DNA from: a bacterium MS4
GTDB taxonomy: Bacteria > Bacillota > Clostridia > Oscillospirales > Acutalibacteraceae
NCBI GenBank assembly: GCA_000752215.1
Contig: CCFG01000008.1
Location: forward strand, 327,091-391,090
Direction: 5' to 3'
DNA length: 64,000 nucleotides
A program made the translations under genes and the position numbers. Below are positions 35,192 through 44,329 of this stretch, piece by piece. Within the stretch, counting starts at the first letter, position 1. Every line of letters begins with the position of its first letter. Under the pieces are notes generated by a model. The model was given only the letters and a program-made list of their open reading frames with translations. It was not told the DNA's origin and made no database searches.

Positions 35192-36127
35192 TTGCAAAAA
35201 TATATTATCAAACGGCTTGTTTACCTTTTGATCACTCTTTTGGTAATTACCACCGCAACATTTTTTCTGATGCACAGTCTTCCCGGTACGCCGTTTGACG
35301 AAGATAAAATAAGCAAGCTGAGCGCGGAGCAGCAGCGGCAGGTTTATGCCAGCTATGGTTTGGATCAGCCGGTTTATGTTCAGTATTTTAAATACCTTGG
35401 AAACGTCTTTCAGGGGGATCTGGGTACATCCACCCTGTATTCCGGACAGTCGGTGCAAGGGATCCTTGCAGCCCGCATTGTGCCGTCTGCTCTGGTTGGA
35501 ATTCAGGCTGTCCTTGTCGGCCTTGTAATCGGACTGATTCTTGGCATTGTGGCTGCTTACCGGCATAATACTTCTATGGACTATTTGACGATGGTCATCT
35601 CTGTGCTGGGGATTTCCGTCCCGAACTTTGTTGTAGCGGCTTTGCTTCAATATTTTTTCGGACTGAAATGGGGACTGCTTCCGGTTGCCTACTGGGAGAG
35701 CTATGCCTGCTCCATCCTGCCTTCCCTTGCGCTGTCCTTCGGCGTCATTGCGCAGATCGCCCGTTTTATACGTACGGAAATGCTCACGGTTTTACAGCAG
35801 GATTATATTTTAATGGCGAAAGCAAAGGGGCTCAGCCCGGTAAAGATTCTTCTGCGCCACGCACTTCGGAATTCCCTGCTGCCTGTCATTACAATTCTTG
35901 GTTCCATAACCGTCAATATCCTGACCGGCTCTCTTGCTGTGGAAAGTATTTACAGTGTTCCGGGTATTGGCAGTCTGTTTGTGGATACCATTAAAGCAAA
36001 CGATTATTCCACAATACTGGGGCTCACACTTTTCTACAGTGCATTTTACGTGGTTGTTATCCTTCTGGTTGATATCCTATACTGCGTCATTGACCCAAGA
36101 ATCCGGCTCGCGCCGTCAAAGGAGTGA
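35192..36127 (+). CDS. oppB: Oligopeptide ABC permease OppB
   Basis: This is a membrane permease with about six helices, 311 aa. The start is TTG at 35192 behind GGGAGGAAG. Family features are the N-terminal IIKRLVYLLITLLVITTATFF segment (first helix, residues 4-24), the LSPVKILLRHALRNSLLP ATPase-contact loop and the SVPGIGSLFVDTI motif near the C-terminus. It forms the channel with OppC, encoded immediately downstream. Confidence 0.92.
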   Translation: MQKYIIKRLVYLLITLLVITTATFFLMHSLPGTPFDEDKISKLSAEQQRQVYASYGLDQPVYVQYFKYLGNVFQGDLGTSTLYSGQSVQGILAARIVPSALVGIQAVLVGLVIGLILGIVAAYRHNTSMDYLTMVISVLGISVPNFVVAALLQYFFGLKWGLLPVAYWESYACSILPSLALSFGVIAQIARFIRTEMLTVLQQDYILMAKAKGLSPVKILLRHALRNSLLPVITILGSITVNILTGSLAVESIYSVPGIGSLFVDTIKANDYSTILGLTLFYSAFYVVVILLVDILYCVIDPRIRLAPSKE

Positions 36128-36132
36128 TACAA

Positions 36133-37056
36133 TTGCAGAACATAGAACTTACGGAAGACTTGATGGCTCCTGCTGAAATGGACGAGGGTGACCGGGAAAA
36201 AATATCACGGCCAACGAGGTCGGCCTTTCAGGACGGCTGGATTCGTCTGAAGCAGAACAGGGGGTCGGTGATCGCCCTGGTGATCCTTCTTGTTTTGGTC
36301 GCTCTTGCCTTTTTAGGGCAGGTACTTACGAAAAATAATTACTATGATACGAATTATAGTGCAATCCTTCAGGCGCCGAATGCGGAGCACTGGTTTGGTA
36401 CGGATAAATTCGGCCGCGATCAATGGGCGCGCGTGTGGTACGGTACCCGCGTTTCCCTTTTGATTGCGTTTGTTGCCGCAACGCTCGATTTGGTGGTTGG
36501 CGTAACTTACGGTTCGATTTCCGCTTTGCTCGGCGGAAAAGTGGACTCTGTTATGCAGCGTATCATTGAAGTGCTGATCGGAATTCCGAATTTAATCATT
36601 GTTATCTTATTGATGATGGTTATGCCTGCGGGTATTGGAACTCTGATTATTGCCATGTCTATTTCCGGCTGGGTGAACATGGCCCGATTAGTCCGTGCGG
36701 AAATTCTGAAACTGAAAGATCAGGAATTTATTCTTGCCGCCCGAATCCTCGGTACCTCCAATAAACGGATTATTCTGAAGCATCTGATCCCCAACACGAT
36801 TGGGGTTATCGTAATCAATACGATGTTTACGATTCCCTCCGCTATTTTTACGGAAGCTTTCCTCAGCTTTATCGGAATTGGTCTTCAGGAACCGAAAGCG
36901 TCTCTGGGTGTTTTGATTAACAGCGGTTTTCAGGTCATCAACAGCCAGTTATACCTGCTGCTGATTCCCGCCGTCATCATTGTTTTGATTATGGTGTGTT
37001 TCAGCATCCTGGGGGATGGTCTCCGTGATGCATTCGATCCGAGAATGCGTGTTTAG
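36133..37056 (+). CDS. oppC: Oligopeptide ABC permease OppC
   Basis: This is the second permease subunit, 307 aa from the chosen TTG at 36133, which has GGAG eight bases upstream. A GTG at 36124 would overlap that site. A polar N-terminal tail of about 35 residues precedes the first helix, then HWFGTDKFGRDQWARVWYG, the ILGTSNKRIILKHLIPN contact loop and the end GDGLRDAFDPRMR, all typical of OppC/DppC. Confidence 0.9.
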   Translation: MQNIELTEDLMAPAEMDEGDREKISRPTRSAFQDGWIRLKQNRGSVIALVILLVLVALAFLGQVLTKNNYYDTNYSAILQAPNAEHWFGTDKFGRDQWARVWYGTRVSLLIAFVAATLDLVVGVTYGSISALLGGKVDSVMQRIIEVLIGIPNLIIVILLMMVMPAGIGTLIIAMSISGWVNMARLVRAEILKLKDQEFILAARILGTSNKRIILKHLIPNTIGVIVINTMFTIPSAIFTEAFLSFIGIGLQEPKASLGVLINSGFQVINSQLYLLLIPAVIIVLIMVCFSILGDGLRDAFDPRMRV

Positions 37057-37076
37057 TGCAGAAAAGAGGCTGAAAA

Positions 37077-38090
37077 ATGAGTAGTTTATTAGAAGTTGAG
37101 AATTTAGAAATAAACTTATTAACGCAAAACGGAACCGTGAAAGCTGTTCGTGGTGTCAGTCTTTCTCTGGAGCCAAAGGATACGTTGGCTATCGTTGGGG
37201 AATCCGGCTCCGGAAAAAGCATGATGGTGAAGGGGATCATGAAGCTGCTGCCCAAAACCGGCAGAGTTGCAGGCCAGGTAACATTTGACGGGAAAGATAT
37301 TACCAATTTAAACGATCGCCAGATGAGAAAGCTGAACGGTTCAGAAATTTCGATGATTTTTCAGGATCCGATGACTTCCCTGAACCCAACCATGACAATC
37401 GGAAAACAGATTATTGAAATATTAAGTGAACATAAGAAAATGAGTTCCCAGCAGATGAGGGAAAGAGCGCTGGAGCTTCTGGGATTGGTCGGCATTTCTT
37501 TCCCGGAAAAGCGATTCAGCCAGTATCCGCATCAGCTTTCTGGCGGAATGCGTCAGCGTGTGGTGATTGCGATCGCACTTGCCTGCAACCCGAAAGTTTT
37601 GGTCGCAGACGAACCCACAACTGCGCTGGATGTTACGATTCAGGCTCAAATTCTTGATTTGATGAAGTCGCTGCAAAGCAGGGTAAACACCTCGATTATC
37701 CTGATTACGCACAATCTTGGCGTGGTTGCCAGTATTGCGAATAAAGTCGCGGTTATGTACGGCGGCAAAATTGTGGAAAGCGGCTTGGTAGATGAAATAT
37801 TCTACCATGCACAGCATCCTTATACACTTGGCTTGATTGCTTCCATCCCCAAAGTTCATGAAACAGCCAGTGAACTGAAAACAATCCCCGGCACCCCACC
37901 GGACTTGATTGACCCGCCGAAAGGCTGCCCGTTTGCGCCGCGCTGTGAAAAAGCGCGGAAGGTCTGTCAGCAGTATCAGCCGGAATACACGCAGATTTCC
38001 TCCACGCACCGTTCTGCCTGCTGGCTGCAGCATCCTCTTGTGAAAAAACAGGCAGAGAATACGAGCGAAAAGGAGAGCCGTGATGAGTGA
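37077..38090 (+). CDS. oppD: Oligopeptide ABC ATPase OppD
   Basis: This is an ATPase subunit with Walker A GESGSGKS, signature LSGGMRQRV and Walker B VLVADEPTTALD. The C-terminal oligopeptide-transporter extension has four cysteines in CPFAPRCEKARKVC and ACW, as in OppD proteins that carry a metal cluster. Start ATG at 37077 follows AAAGAGGCTG. It overlaps oppF by 8 nt. Confidence 0.92.
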   Translation: MSSLLEVENLEINLLTQNGTVKAVRGVSLSLEPKDTLAIVGESGSGKSMMVKGIMKLLPKTGRVAGQVTFDGKDITNLNDRQMRKLNGSEISMIFQDPMTSLNPTMTIGKQIIEILSEHKKMSSQQMRERALELLGLVGISFPEKRFSQYPHQLSGGMRQRVVIAIALACNPKVLVADEPTTALDVTIQAQILDLMKSLQSRVNTSIILITHNLGVVASIANKVAVMYGGKIVESGLVDEIFYHAQHPYTLGLIASIPKVHETASELKTIPGTPPDLIDPPKGCPFAPRCEKARKVCQQYQPEYTQISSTHRSACWLQHPLVKKQAENTSEKESRDE

Positions 38091-39057
38091 AGTATTGCTG
38101 AAAGTGAAGAATCTTAAAAAATACTTTCAGGTCGGAAATAAACAGACTTTAAAAGCGGTGGATAATGTTTCCTTTCAGATTTATAAAGGAGAAACACTCG
38201 GTTTGGTTGGGGAATCCGGCTGCGGGAAATCCACACTGGGCAGAACCATTATGCGGTTATATCACCCAACGGACGGTGAGATATTGTATGACGGAAAGAA
38301 AATCAGCGGACCGCTTTCCAATGAGGAATCGAAAGAATGCTGCGGTAAAATGCAGATGATTTTTCAGGATCCGTATGCTTCTCTGGACCAGCGCATGAAA
38401 GTTGTTGACATTGTTGCGGAAGGACTGGATTCACAGGAAACCCCGCTGAGCAGGGAAGAGCGTGAAAAAACGGTCATACAGCTGATGGAGATGGTAGGAC
38501 TTCAGAAAGAACATATCGGTCGTTTTCCGCACGAGTTTTCAGGCGGCCAGCGGCAGCGTATCGGCATTGCCAGGGCTCTCGCCATCCATCCTGAATTCGT
38601 TGTGGCCGACGAACCGATTTCCGCGCTGGATGTTTCCATTCAGGCACAGGTTGTCAATCTGCTGAAGAAATTGCAGAATGAACTGGGGCTGACCTACCTG
38701 TTTATTGCGCATGATATTTCAATGGTAAAATATATCAGCAACCGAATCGGTGTCATGTACCTTGGCAGTCTGGTGGAATTGACCGCAAGCGAAACGATGT
38801 TTGATAAACCGATGCATCCCTATACGCAGGCGCTTCTTTCAGCAATTCCCCTGCCTGACCCAAAAGCAGAAAGAAATCGCAGCGGTGTTGTACTGGAAGG
38901 GACTGTGCCGAACCCGGTCAATATTCCGAATGGATGCAAATTTTGTTCGCGCTGTAAATATGCGATGGATATTTGCAAACAGTCAAGCCCTGTATTCCGG
39001 GAAGTGGAAAAAGACCATTGGGTTGCATGTTATAGATATGATGGTGAGACCGAATAA
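38083..39057 (+). CDS. oppF: Oligopeptide ABC ATPase OppF
   Basis: This is the partner ATPase of OppD with Walker A GESGCGKS, signature FSGGQRQRI, Walker B FVVADEPISALD and a C-terminal cysteine cluster CKFCSRCKYAMDIC. AGGAGA lies six bases before ATG at 38083; the GTG three bases earlier is less well placed. It is the last opp gene, before a GC-rich hairpin and the convergent RpiR regulator gene. Confidence 0.92.
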   Translation: MSEVLLKVKNLKKYFQVGNKQTLKAVDNVSFQIYKGETLGLVGESGCGKSTLGRTIMRLYHPTDGEILYDGKKISGPLSNEESKECCGKMQMIFQDPYASLDQRMKVVDIVAEGLDSQETPLSREEREKTVIQLMEMVGLQKEHIGRFPHEFSGGQRQRIGIARALAIHPEFVVADEPISALDVSIQAQVVNLLKKLQNELGLTYLFIAHDISMVKYISNRIGVMYLGSLVELTASETMFDKPMHPYTQALLSAIPLPDPKAERNRSGVVLEGTVPNPVNIPNGCKFCSRCKYAMDICKQSSPVFREVEKDHWVACYRYDGETE

Positions 39058-39080
39058 CTCGGATTCGTATCAAACAAAAA

Positions 39081-39130
39081 GCGGGTAGGTTCCTTGGGCT
39101 TCGGAAATTCCGAAGCGAAGAACCACCCGC
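39081..39130. terminator. Composite hairpin at the end of the opp operon
   Basis: Outer arms GCGGGT-a-GGTTC / GAACC-ACCCGC and an inner stem GCTTCGG / CCGAAGC with an AAATT loop, then AGTTTT. It lies between convergent oppF and rpiR-type genes. Confidence 0.65.
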
Positions 39131-39174
39131 AGTTTTACGAGCTTTTTGGTCAGATACCCAGGCCTTGTATGCCC

Positions 39175-40059
39175 TTAAGATTTTTTCTCAGAACTGGATT
39201 CGTTGATAAAGTGAATGACTTCATGCGCATCGGAAACCAGCTTGTCGTAAGCTTCGCCCATTTCCAGCACAATTCCGGAAGCAATTAAATTAACCAGTTC
39301 AATCGGCAGTGAATAGGAGTTATAAAAAACCCTGGTAGCGGTATCGCACAAATAATTAATGCTGTTCTGGGTTACCACAGGGGATTCCAGATTGTCTGTA
39401 ATCGAAGTAACGCCTGCACCCCGATATTCCGCATACTGCACAATGTTCCGCATCGCGTCGTAATAGCGGGGAAACGAGATGGCGATCACATGGTCGCCGG
39501 GATGAAGCTTGACCAGGTTTGCCTGAACATTGTCCAGGTCCTCCGGATGAACCAGAATCGCGTTGGGAATCAGCGGAGAAATTCGGCGGTAAAAATACTC
39601 GGAGACGACGCTCGAGACGCCCTGCCCGCAAATCAGTACCGTTTTGGCCTGAAGAATCAGCCGTGCGGTTTTTAAAATATGCTCTGTCGGCACTGTATCG
39701 TAAAATTCGGCGCTTTGCGTGCGGGCGTTATTGATAATCTGCTGTATGACCATTTCTTGATTTCCGCGTTCCACCACGGGAAGATCCAATGAAAAATAAC
39801 TGGTTTCCATAAAATTTTTCACCAGACGTTCCGTATGCGAACGAAACGCTTTTTTCAGTTCAATAAAGTTTTCAAATCCGAGCCTCTTACACATGCGGAG
39901 GATGGTCACTTCGGAAACGCTGCTGCGCTGGCTGAGGTCTTTCAGGGAGATATAGCAGACATCCTCCGGATTGGACAGAAGTATGTCCAGAATTTCCCTT
40001 TGTTTTCTGGTCAGGTTATGATAATTTTTATTAATTTTCTGGAAAGAATCGTCCGGCAT
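39175..40059 (-). CDS. RpiR/MurR-family transcriptional regulator, 294 aa
   Basis: This is a DNA-binding regulator with an N-terminal HTH_6 domain (about 1-75, with LSQRSSVSEVTILRMCKRLGF) and a C-terminal SIS sugar-isomerase fold (about 120-255, with VLICGQGVSSVVSEYFYRR). GGGGGG precedes ATG at 40059. SIS domains usually sense phosphosugars, yet this gene sits between a peptide importer (convergent) and three peptidase genes (divergent), which suggests a peptide-, amino-sugar- or murein-related signal. Two palindromes between it and iadA are candidate operators. Confidence 0.87.
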   Translation of the reverse strand: MPDDSFQKINKNYHNLTRKQREILDILLSNPEDVCYISLKDLSQRSSVSEVTILRMCKRLGFENFIELKKAFRSHTERLVKNFMETSYFSLDLPVVERGNQEMVIQQIINNARTQSAEFYDTVPTEHILKTARLILQAKTVLICGQGVSSVVSEYFYRRISPLIPNAILVHPEDLDNVQANLVKLHPGDHVIAISFPRYYDAMRNIVQYAEYRGAGVTSITDNLESPVVTQNSINYLCDTATRVFYNSYSLPIELVNLIASGIVLEMGEAYDKLVSDAHEVIHFINESSSEKKS

Positions 40060-40170
40060 TGTCTGCCCCCCATTTCATACTTGTTCATATGAATGATTAT
40101 ACCTTAAACTTGTTTTAATGAAAAGAATAATCTGGAATAAGCTGCCGAAAACCGGCATTCTCATAATCAT

Positions 40171-40203
40171 TGTGGGCCACACACGTAAAATGTGGCAGCC
40201 ACA
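40171..40203. promoter_or_regulatory. Twin palindromes upstream of iadA, candidate RpiR operators
   Basis: TGTGG-g-CCACA (40171-40181) and TGTGG-cag-CCACA (40191-40203) have centres 21 bp apart, two helical turns, so both face the same side of the DNA. They lie 30-60 bp before the iadA start, in the divergent region next to the RpiR gene. Confidence 0.6.
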
Positions 40204-40233
40204 CCCCATCCGGCGTGGAAGACTGGAGTATCA

Positions 40234-41364
40234 ATGCTGCTTTTAAAAAATGTAAGAATTAATTTGAATCATCCGAACGAAGTTGCAGACGTGTTCATCG
40301 CGGGCGGCAAAATACAGGCGATAGGCCGCAAACTGGAACCTGCGCTGGCGAATCTTGAAGTTCTTGACGGGGACGGCAAGACAGCGATACCGGGGTATAT
40401 TGATCAGCATGTCCATATCACGGGGGGCGGGGGAGAAGACGGTTTTTCCAGCCGCGTACCGGAAATTCAGCTTTCTGACTGTATTCGCGGCGGCGTTACC
40501 ACGCTGGTCGGCTTGCTGGGAACCGATTCGATCACCCGCAGCGTCGAAAATGTGGTGGCGAAAACAAAGGCACTTCGCAGCGAGGGGTTAACCGCCTACT
40601 GTCTGACCGGAGCGTATGAATATCCTTCCCCGACTTTGACCGGTTCCGTGAAAAAGGATATTGCGTATATTGAGGAAGTAATCGGCGTTAAAATTGCGAT
40701 TTCTGATCACCGTTCGTCAAATCTGTGTAAGCAGGATTTGATTCGGCTTGCGTCGGAAGCAAGGCTTGGCGGGCTTCTTTCCAGAAAACCGGGTCTGGTT
40801 CACATTCACGTGGGCACCGGGAAGCGTAAACTGGGTTTATTATTTGATATTTTAGAAACCGAAGACATCCCGATTCAAATATTTCGCCCGACTCACGTAG
40901 GAAGAGTATTTGATGACGCGGTGCGGTTTGCCAATTTAGGCGGATACATCGATTTTACCGCCGAGGAAGAAAGCAGAAAATCAGCTCAAATGATCGTAAA
41001 AGCTTTTGAGCAGGCCCCTGCCGAACGCATTACACTCAGTACGGATTCCAACGGCAGTATGCCGAAGTGGAATGAGAATAAAGAAATCGTCGGGATGGGT
41101 GTGGGGCAGATTACAACTCTCCACCGTACCGTGAAGTCGCTTGTACAGGATTGCGGGGTTCCGCTTTCTCAGGCGATACTGCCCGGCACGGCTACCGTTG
41201 CGAAGGCGCTTGGGCTTGCCGATCGAAAGGGCCTCCTTGCGGAAGGGTACGATGCCGACCTGATTTTGCTCGACGACCGGCTGAATATTGATACCGTTAT
41301 GGCCGGCGGTGCTATCATGATGAAAAGCGGCAGTCTTATTAAAAAAGGAATTTTTGAAAAATAG
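40234..41364 (+). CDS. iadA: Isoaspartyl (beta-aspartyl) dipeptidase
   Basis: This is an amidohydrolase-superfamily binuclear zinc enzyme that cleaves beta-aspartyl dipeptides formed by isomerised Asp/Asn. Metal ligands match IadA: HxH in YIDQHVH, the carbamylated Lys in GVKIAISDHRSS, His in LVHIHVG and RPTHVGR, and Asp in STDSNGS. VGLLGTDSITR and the LTGAYEYPSPTLTGSV substrate region are also conserved. ATG at 40234 with GGAG five bases away gives 376 aa; an ATG 14 codons upstream lies within the palindromes. It starts the peptidase operon. Confidence 0.92.
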   Translation: MLLLKNVRINLNHPNEVADVFIAGGKIQAIGRKLEPALANLEVLDGDGKTAIPGYIDQHVHITGGGGEDGFSSRVPEIQLSDCIRGGVTTLVGLLGTDSITRSVENVVAKTKALRSEGLTAYCLTGAYEYPSPTLTGSVKKDIAYIEEVIGVKIAISDHRSSNLCKQDLIRLASEARLGGLLSRKPGLVHIHVGTGKRKLGLLFDILETEDIPIQIFRPTHVGRVFDDAVRFANLGGYIDFTAEEESRKSAQMIVKAFEQAPAERITLSTDSNGSMPKWNENKEIVGMGVGQITTLHRTVKSLVQDCGVPLSQAILPGTATVAKALGLADRKGLLAEGYDADLILLDDRLNIDTVMAGGAIMMKSGSLIKKGIFEK

Positions 41365-41370
41365 TAACAC

Positions 41371-41472
41371 TGCAGCAATTCCATTTCAGTTTGTGAGATA
41401 AAACACGTTTCTTCCCCGTCAAAGGCGGGGGAGGAACGCAATCTTGTTGCAGAATCAACTGGAAATGCTGTA
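41371..41472. repeat. 102 bp near-palindromic dispersed repeat, copy B
   Basis: Same length as copy A (22702-22803). Ends TGCAGCAATTCCA and TGGAAATGCTGTA. The left arm of the central stem has three C-to-T changes against copy A, all of which keep G-U pairs in a plus-strand RNA. It starts 6 bp after the iadA stop, between iadA and the M42 peptidase gene. Confidence 0.8.
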
Positions 41473-41506
41473 TTATCATTTTTATAGGAAGAAAAGAGGA
41501 TTTATT

Positions 41507-42583
41507 TTGAATGAGGAAAGATTACTCCAATTGATCCGGGAGGTTTCCAATGCGAACGGTGCCTCCGGATTTGAAGACGATGTATTAAAGGTTCTGCGTA
41601 AACAAGGGGAAGGCCTGGGGGATTTTTCGGAAGATTCCCTGCGGAACCTGTACCTGAAACGCGCGGGTAACCGGGGCGGTCGTCCGGTCGTTCAACTGGA
41701 TGCCCATACGGATGAAGTATCGTTTATGGTGCAGGCGGTTAAGCCGAACGGAACGCTGGTGTTTATTACTCTCGGCGGTTGGGTCGCGAATAACATTCCC
41801 GCGCATAAGGTGCGTGTGCGCAACGCGGAGGGAAACTATATTCCCGGTATTATTGCAAGCAAGCCTCCGCATTTTATGAGTGAAGCGGAGCGCAATGCAC
41901 CGGCTAACGTGTCCAATATGGTGATTGACATTGGTGCGACTTCCCGGGAAGAAGCTGTCAATGACTTTAAGATCCGCATTGGGGAACCGGTAGTTCCGGA
42001 TGTTGATTTTGAATATAGGAAACAGAAAGACCTGCTGATTGGTAAGGCCTTTGACTGCCGTCTGGGCTGTGCGGCCATTTTGGAGACCATGCGTACGCTG
42101 CAGGGGAAAAACCTGAATGTGGACGTAACCGCGGGCTTTGCCGTTCAGGAAGAAGTCGGTACGCGCGGTGCTTATGTAACCAGCAACACCATCCGCCCCG
42201 ACATTGCCATCGTTTTTGAGGGATGCCCGGCGGACGATACGTTTACCGAGGAGTACATGACTCAGACGGCGATCAAAAAAGGGCCTATGCTGCGTCATAT
42301 TGATGCTCGTATGATCACCAACCCCCGCTATCAGCGTTATGTTCTGGATTTGGGCAGAAAACTTGGGATTCCGGTGCAGGAATCGGTCCGCACAGGCGGT
42401 TCTACCAACGGAGCCCCGATTCATTTGTCCAACGCAGGCGTTCCGGTAATCGTGATGGGGCTTCCGGTACGTTATATCCACACGCATTACGGCATTGCGG
42501 CTTTGTCCGATTTGCAGAACGCCGTAAAGCTGGCAAGCGCGGTGATTGAATCGCTGGAGGAAAATATTATAAAATCCTTCTGA
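41507..42583 (+). CDS. M42-family metallo-aminopeptidase (FrvX-like), 358 aa
   Basis: This is a cytoplasmic zinc aminopeptidase of the tetrahedral M42 family. Ligands and catalytic residues are visible in QLDAHTDEV, KAFDCRLGC, VQEEVGTRGA, EGCPADD and YIHTHYG, in the family order. The start is TTG at 41507 with GAGGA six bases upstream; an ATG-initiated longer frame from 41444 would begin inside repeat B and is rejected. It lies between isoaspartyl dipeptidase and a PepV-like dipeptidase, consistent with hydrolysis of peptides brought in by Opp. Confidence 0.88.
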   Translation: MNEERLLQLIREVSNANGASGFEDDVLKVLRKQGEGLGDFSEDSLRNLYLKRAGNRGGRPVVQLDAHTDEVSFMVQAVKPNGTLVFITLGGWVANNIPAHKVRVRNAEGNYIPGIIASKPPHFMSEAERNAPANVSNMVIDIGATSREEAVNDFKIRIGEPVVPDVDFEYRKQKDLLIGKAFDCRLGCAAILETMRTLQGKNLNVDVTAGFAVQEEVGTRGAYVTSNTIRPDIAIVFEGCPADDTFTEEYMTQTAIKKGPMLRHIDARMITNPRYQRYVLDLGRKLGIPVQESVRTGGSTNGAPIHLSNAGVPVIVMGLPVRYIHTHYGIAALSDLQNAVKLASAVIESLEENIIKSF

Positions 42584-42642
42584 CACTGTTTCTTTTAAAA
42601 ATTTGTATCACACAGAGCTGAAATTACATAGGGGGCCGTATC

Positions 42643-44049
42643 ATGACGGATCAGAAAACAATAGAACAGTATTTTGAGGCGCATCGGGAAGAGATGCTTC
42701 GCGATATGAGTACGCTGATTCGAATTCCGAGCGAAAAAGGGGAGCCCAAAGAGGGAATGCCTTTTGGGGAGTATCCGGCAAAGGCGCTTGCCGCAGCCGT
42801 GAAAATTGCGAAAGACATGGGATTTTCAGTAAAAAATGTTGATAACTATGCGGCGGCTGTCGATTTAAATGACCTTCCAAGACAGCTTGATATTCTGGCG
42901 CACCTGGATGTTGTTCCCGCAGGAAACGGCTGGACGGTGACGCAGCCGTTTGAGCCGCTTGTAAAAGACGGCAGATTATACGGCAGAGGTTCCGCGGACG
43001 ACAAAGGCCCGGCAATCGCTGCGCTGTATGCATTAAAAGCGGTTCGTGACCTGAATGTTCCGCTGAAGAAGAACGCCCGTCTGGTTCTCGGCACCGATGA
43101 GGAATGCGGCAGCGCGGACATTACCTATTATTATGAACAGGAACCGGAAGCACCCATGATTTTTTCGCCGGATGCCGCATTCCCTGTGGTTAATATTGAA
43201 AAAGGACGTTACAGCATCTGGATGAAGGCCGGTTGGAAAGAAGACCTTGCGTTGCCGCGCATCCTTTCCGTTCACGGCGGCGTGAAGAGCAATGTGGTTC
43301 CTGACACTGCCGAGGCTGTGGTGGAAGGGCTTTCTGCGCAGGAGCTTTCCGCCTGCACCGCCGCGGCTGCCGTCAGAACCGGCATTTCGTTTGAATGGAA
43401 GGAGAATAACGGAAAGATTGTCGTGGAAGCACATGGAGCCTGTGCGCATGCTTCTTCGCCGGGAGACGGAAATAACGCCATTACCGGGCTCATCGATTTA
43501 TTAGTCGGAATTCCATTTGCAAAATCGGAAGGATTTGAAAAGCTTTGCGCCGTAAATCAGCTTTTTCCGCATGGTGACTGGCTTGGAAAAGCTCCCGGAG
43601 TAGCCATGGAAGATGAGATTTCCGGCCCTCTGACGATGAGTCTGAACTTGTTTGAGTATGAACTTACGGGACTGAAAGGCTATTTCGACGGCCGTACTCC
43701 GGTCTGCGCCACTAATGAAAATTTGAAAGATATCTTTTGTGCGAAAGCAAGGGCTCAAGGCTTGACTCCGGACGATAAGGGCGTTTCGCCGGCTCACCAT
43801 GTCCCAAAGGATACGCCTTTTATTCAGACGCTGCTGAAGTGCTACGAGCAGTATTCGGGCAGAAAGGGAGAATGCATGGCGATTGGCGGGGGAACTTACG
43901 CACATCGCCTGAAAAACGGCGTCGGATTTGGGTGCTCCATGCCGGAAACGGATAACCGTATGCATGGCGCGGACGAATATGCAGTCATTGAGGAACTGCT
44001 TATGGGAGCAAAAATTTTCACACAGGCAATCATTGACCTTTGTTCCTGA
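42643..44049 (+). CDS. pepV: M20-family dipeptidase PepV
   Basis: This is a zinc-dependent cytoplasmic dipeptidase. The M20 signature residues are in LDILAHLDVVPAG, GRGSADDKGP and GTDEECGSADITYY, with metal-binding Asp in FSPDAAFPV and the C-terminal MPETDNRMHGADEY. Its 468 residues fit PepV rather than shorter M20 enzymes. ATG at 42643 follows GGGGGCC. It ends the iadA operon, and a terminator-like repeat follows about 100 bp downstream. Confidence 0.9.
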   Translation: MTDQKTIEQYFEAHREEMLRDMSTLIRIPSEKGEPKEGMPFGEYPAKALAAAVKIAKDMGFSVKNVDNYAAAVDLNDLPRQLDILAHLDVVPAGNGWTVTQPFEPLVKDGRLYGRGSADDKGPAIAALYALKAVRDLNVPLKKNARLVLGTDEECGSADITYYYEQEPEAPMIFSPDAAFPVVNIEKGRYSIWMKAGWKEDLALPRILSVHGGVKSNVVPDTAEAVVEGLSAQELSACTAAAAVRTGISFEWKENNGKIVVEAHGACAHASSPGDGNNAITGLIDLLVGIPFAKSEGFEKLCAVNQLFPHGDWLGKAPGVAMEDEISGPLTMSLNLFEYELTGLKGYFDGRTPVCATNENLKDIFCAKARAQGLTPDDKGVSPAHHVPKDTPFIQTLLKCYEQYSGRKGECMAIGGGTYAHRLKNGVGFGCSMPETDNRMHGADEYAVIEELLMGAKIFTQAIIDLCS

Positions 44050-44145
44050 AGAATATTCTCCCCGATGGGAACATGTTTTGTCTCGCAAACGTAACTGGAA
44101 TTACTATAGCTTTGACGGGTGGCATACTGTAAAATAATATGAAAA

Positions 44146-44197
44146 AAAAAGCCAGGGATTCCGTCTCTCTTTATCAGAGAGCATGAATCCTGGCTTT
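44146..44197 (+). repeat. Dispersed nested-hairpin repeat, copy 3 (terminator-like)
   Basis: Outer stem AAAAAGCCAGGGATTC / GAATCCTGGCTTTTT with the inner CTCTC/GAGAG stem, then a long T-run. It lies downstream of pepV. Confidence 0.85.
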
Positions 44198-44329
44198 TTT
44201 TATTTACCCACAACTGCTCGATTGATCGATCTTACTTCCATTCCATCACCGTAATCCGCTACAATGATTTCCTGATTTGAGAGCGTCATCGGAGACAAAT
44301 GCGGTTTTCGTTACTTTGCGGAGCTGCCG

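Noticed and set aside
41444-41506. N-terminal extension of the M42 peptidase
   Set aside because: The extension is encoded by the end of repeat B; the TTG at 41507 has a good ribosome site and matches the normal N-terminus.
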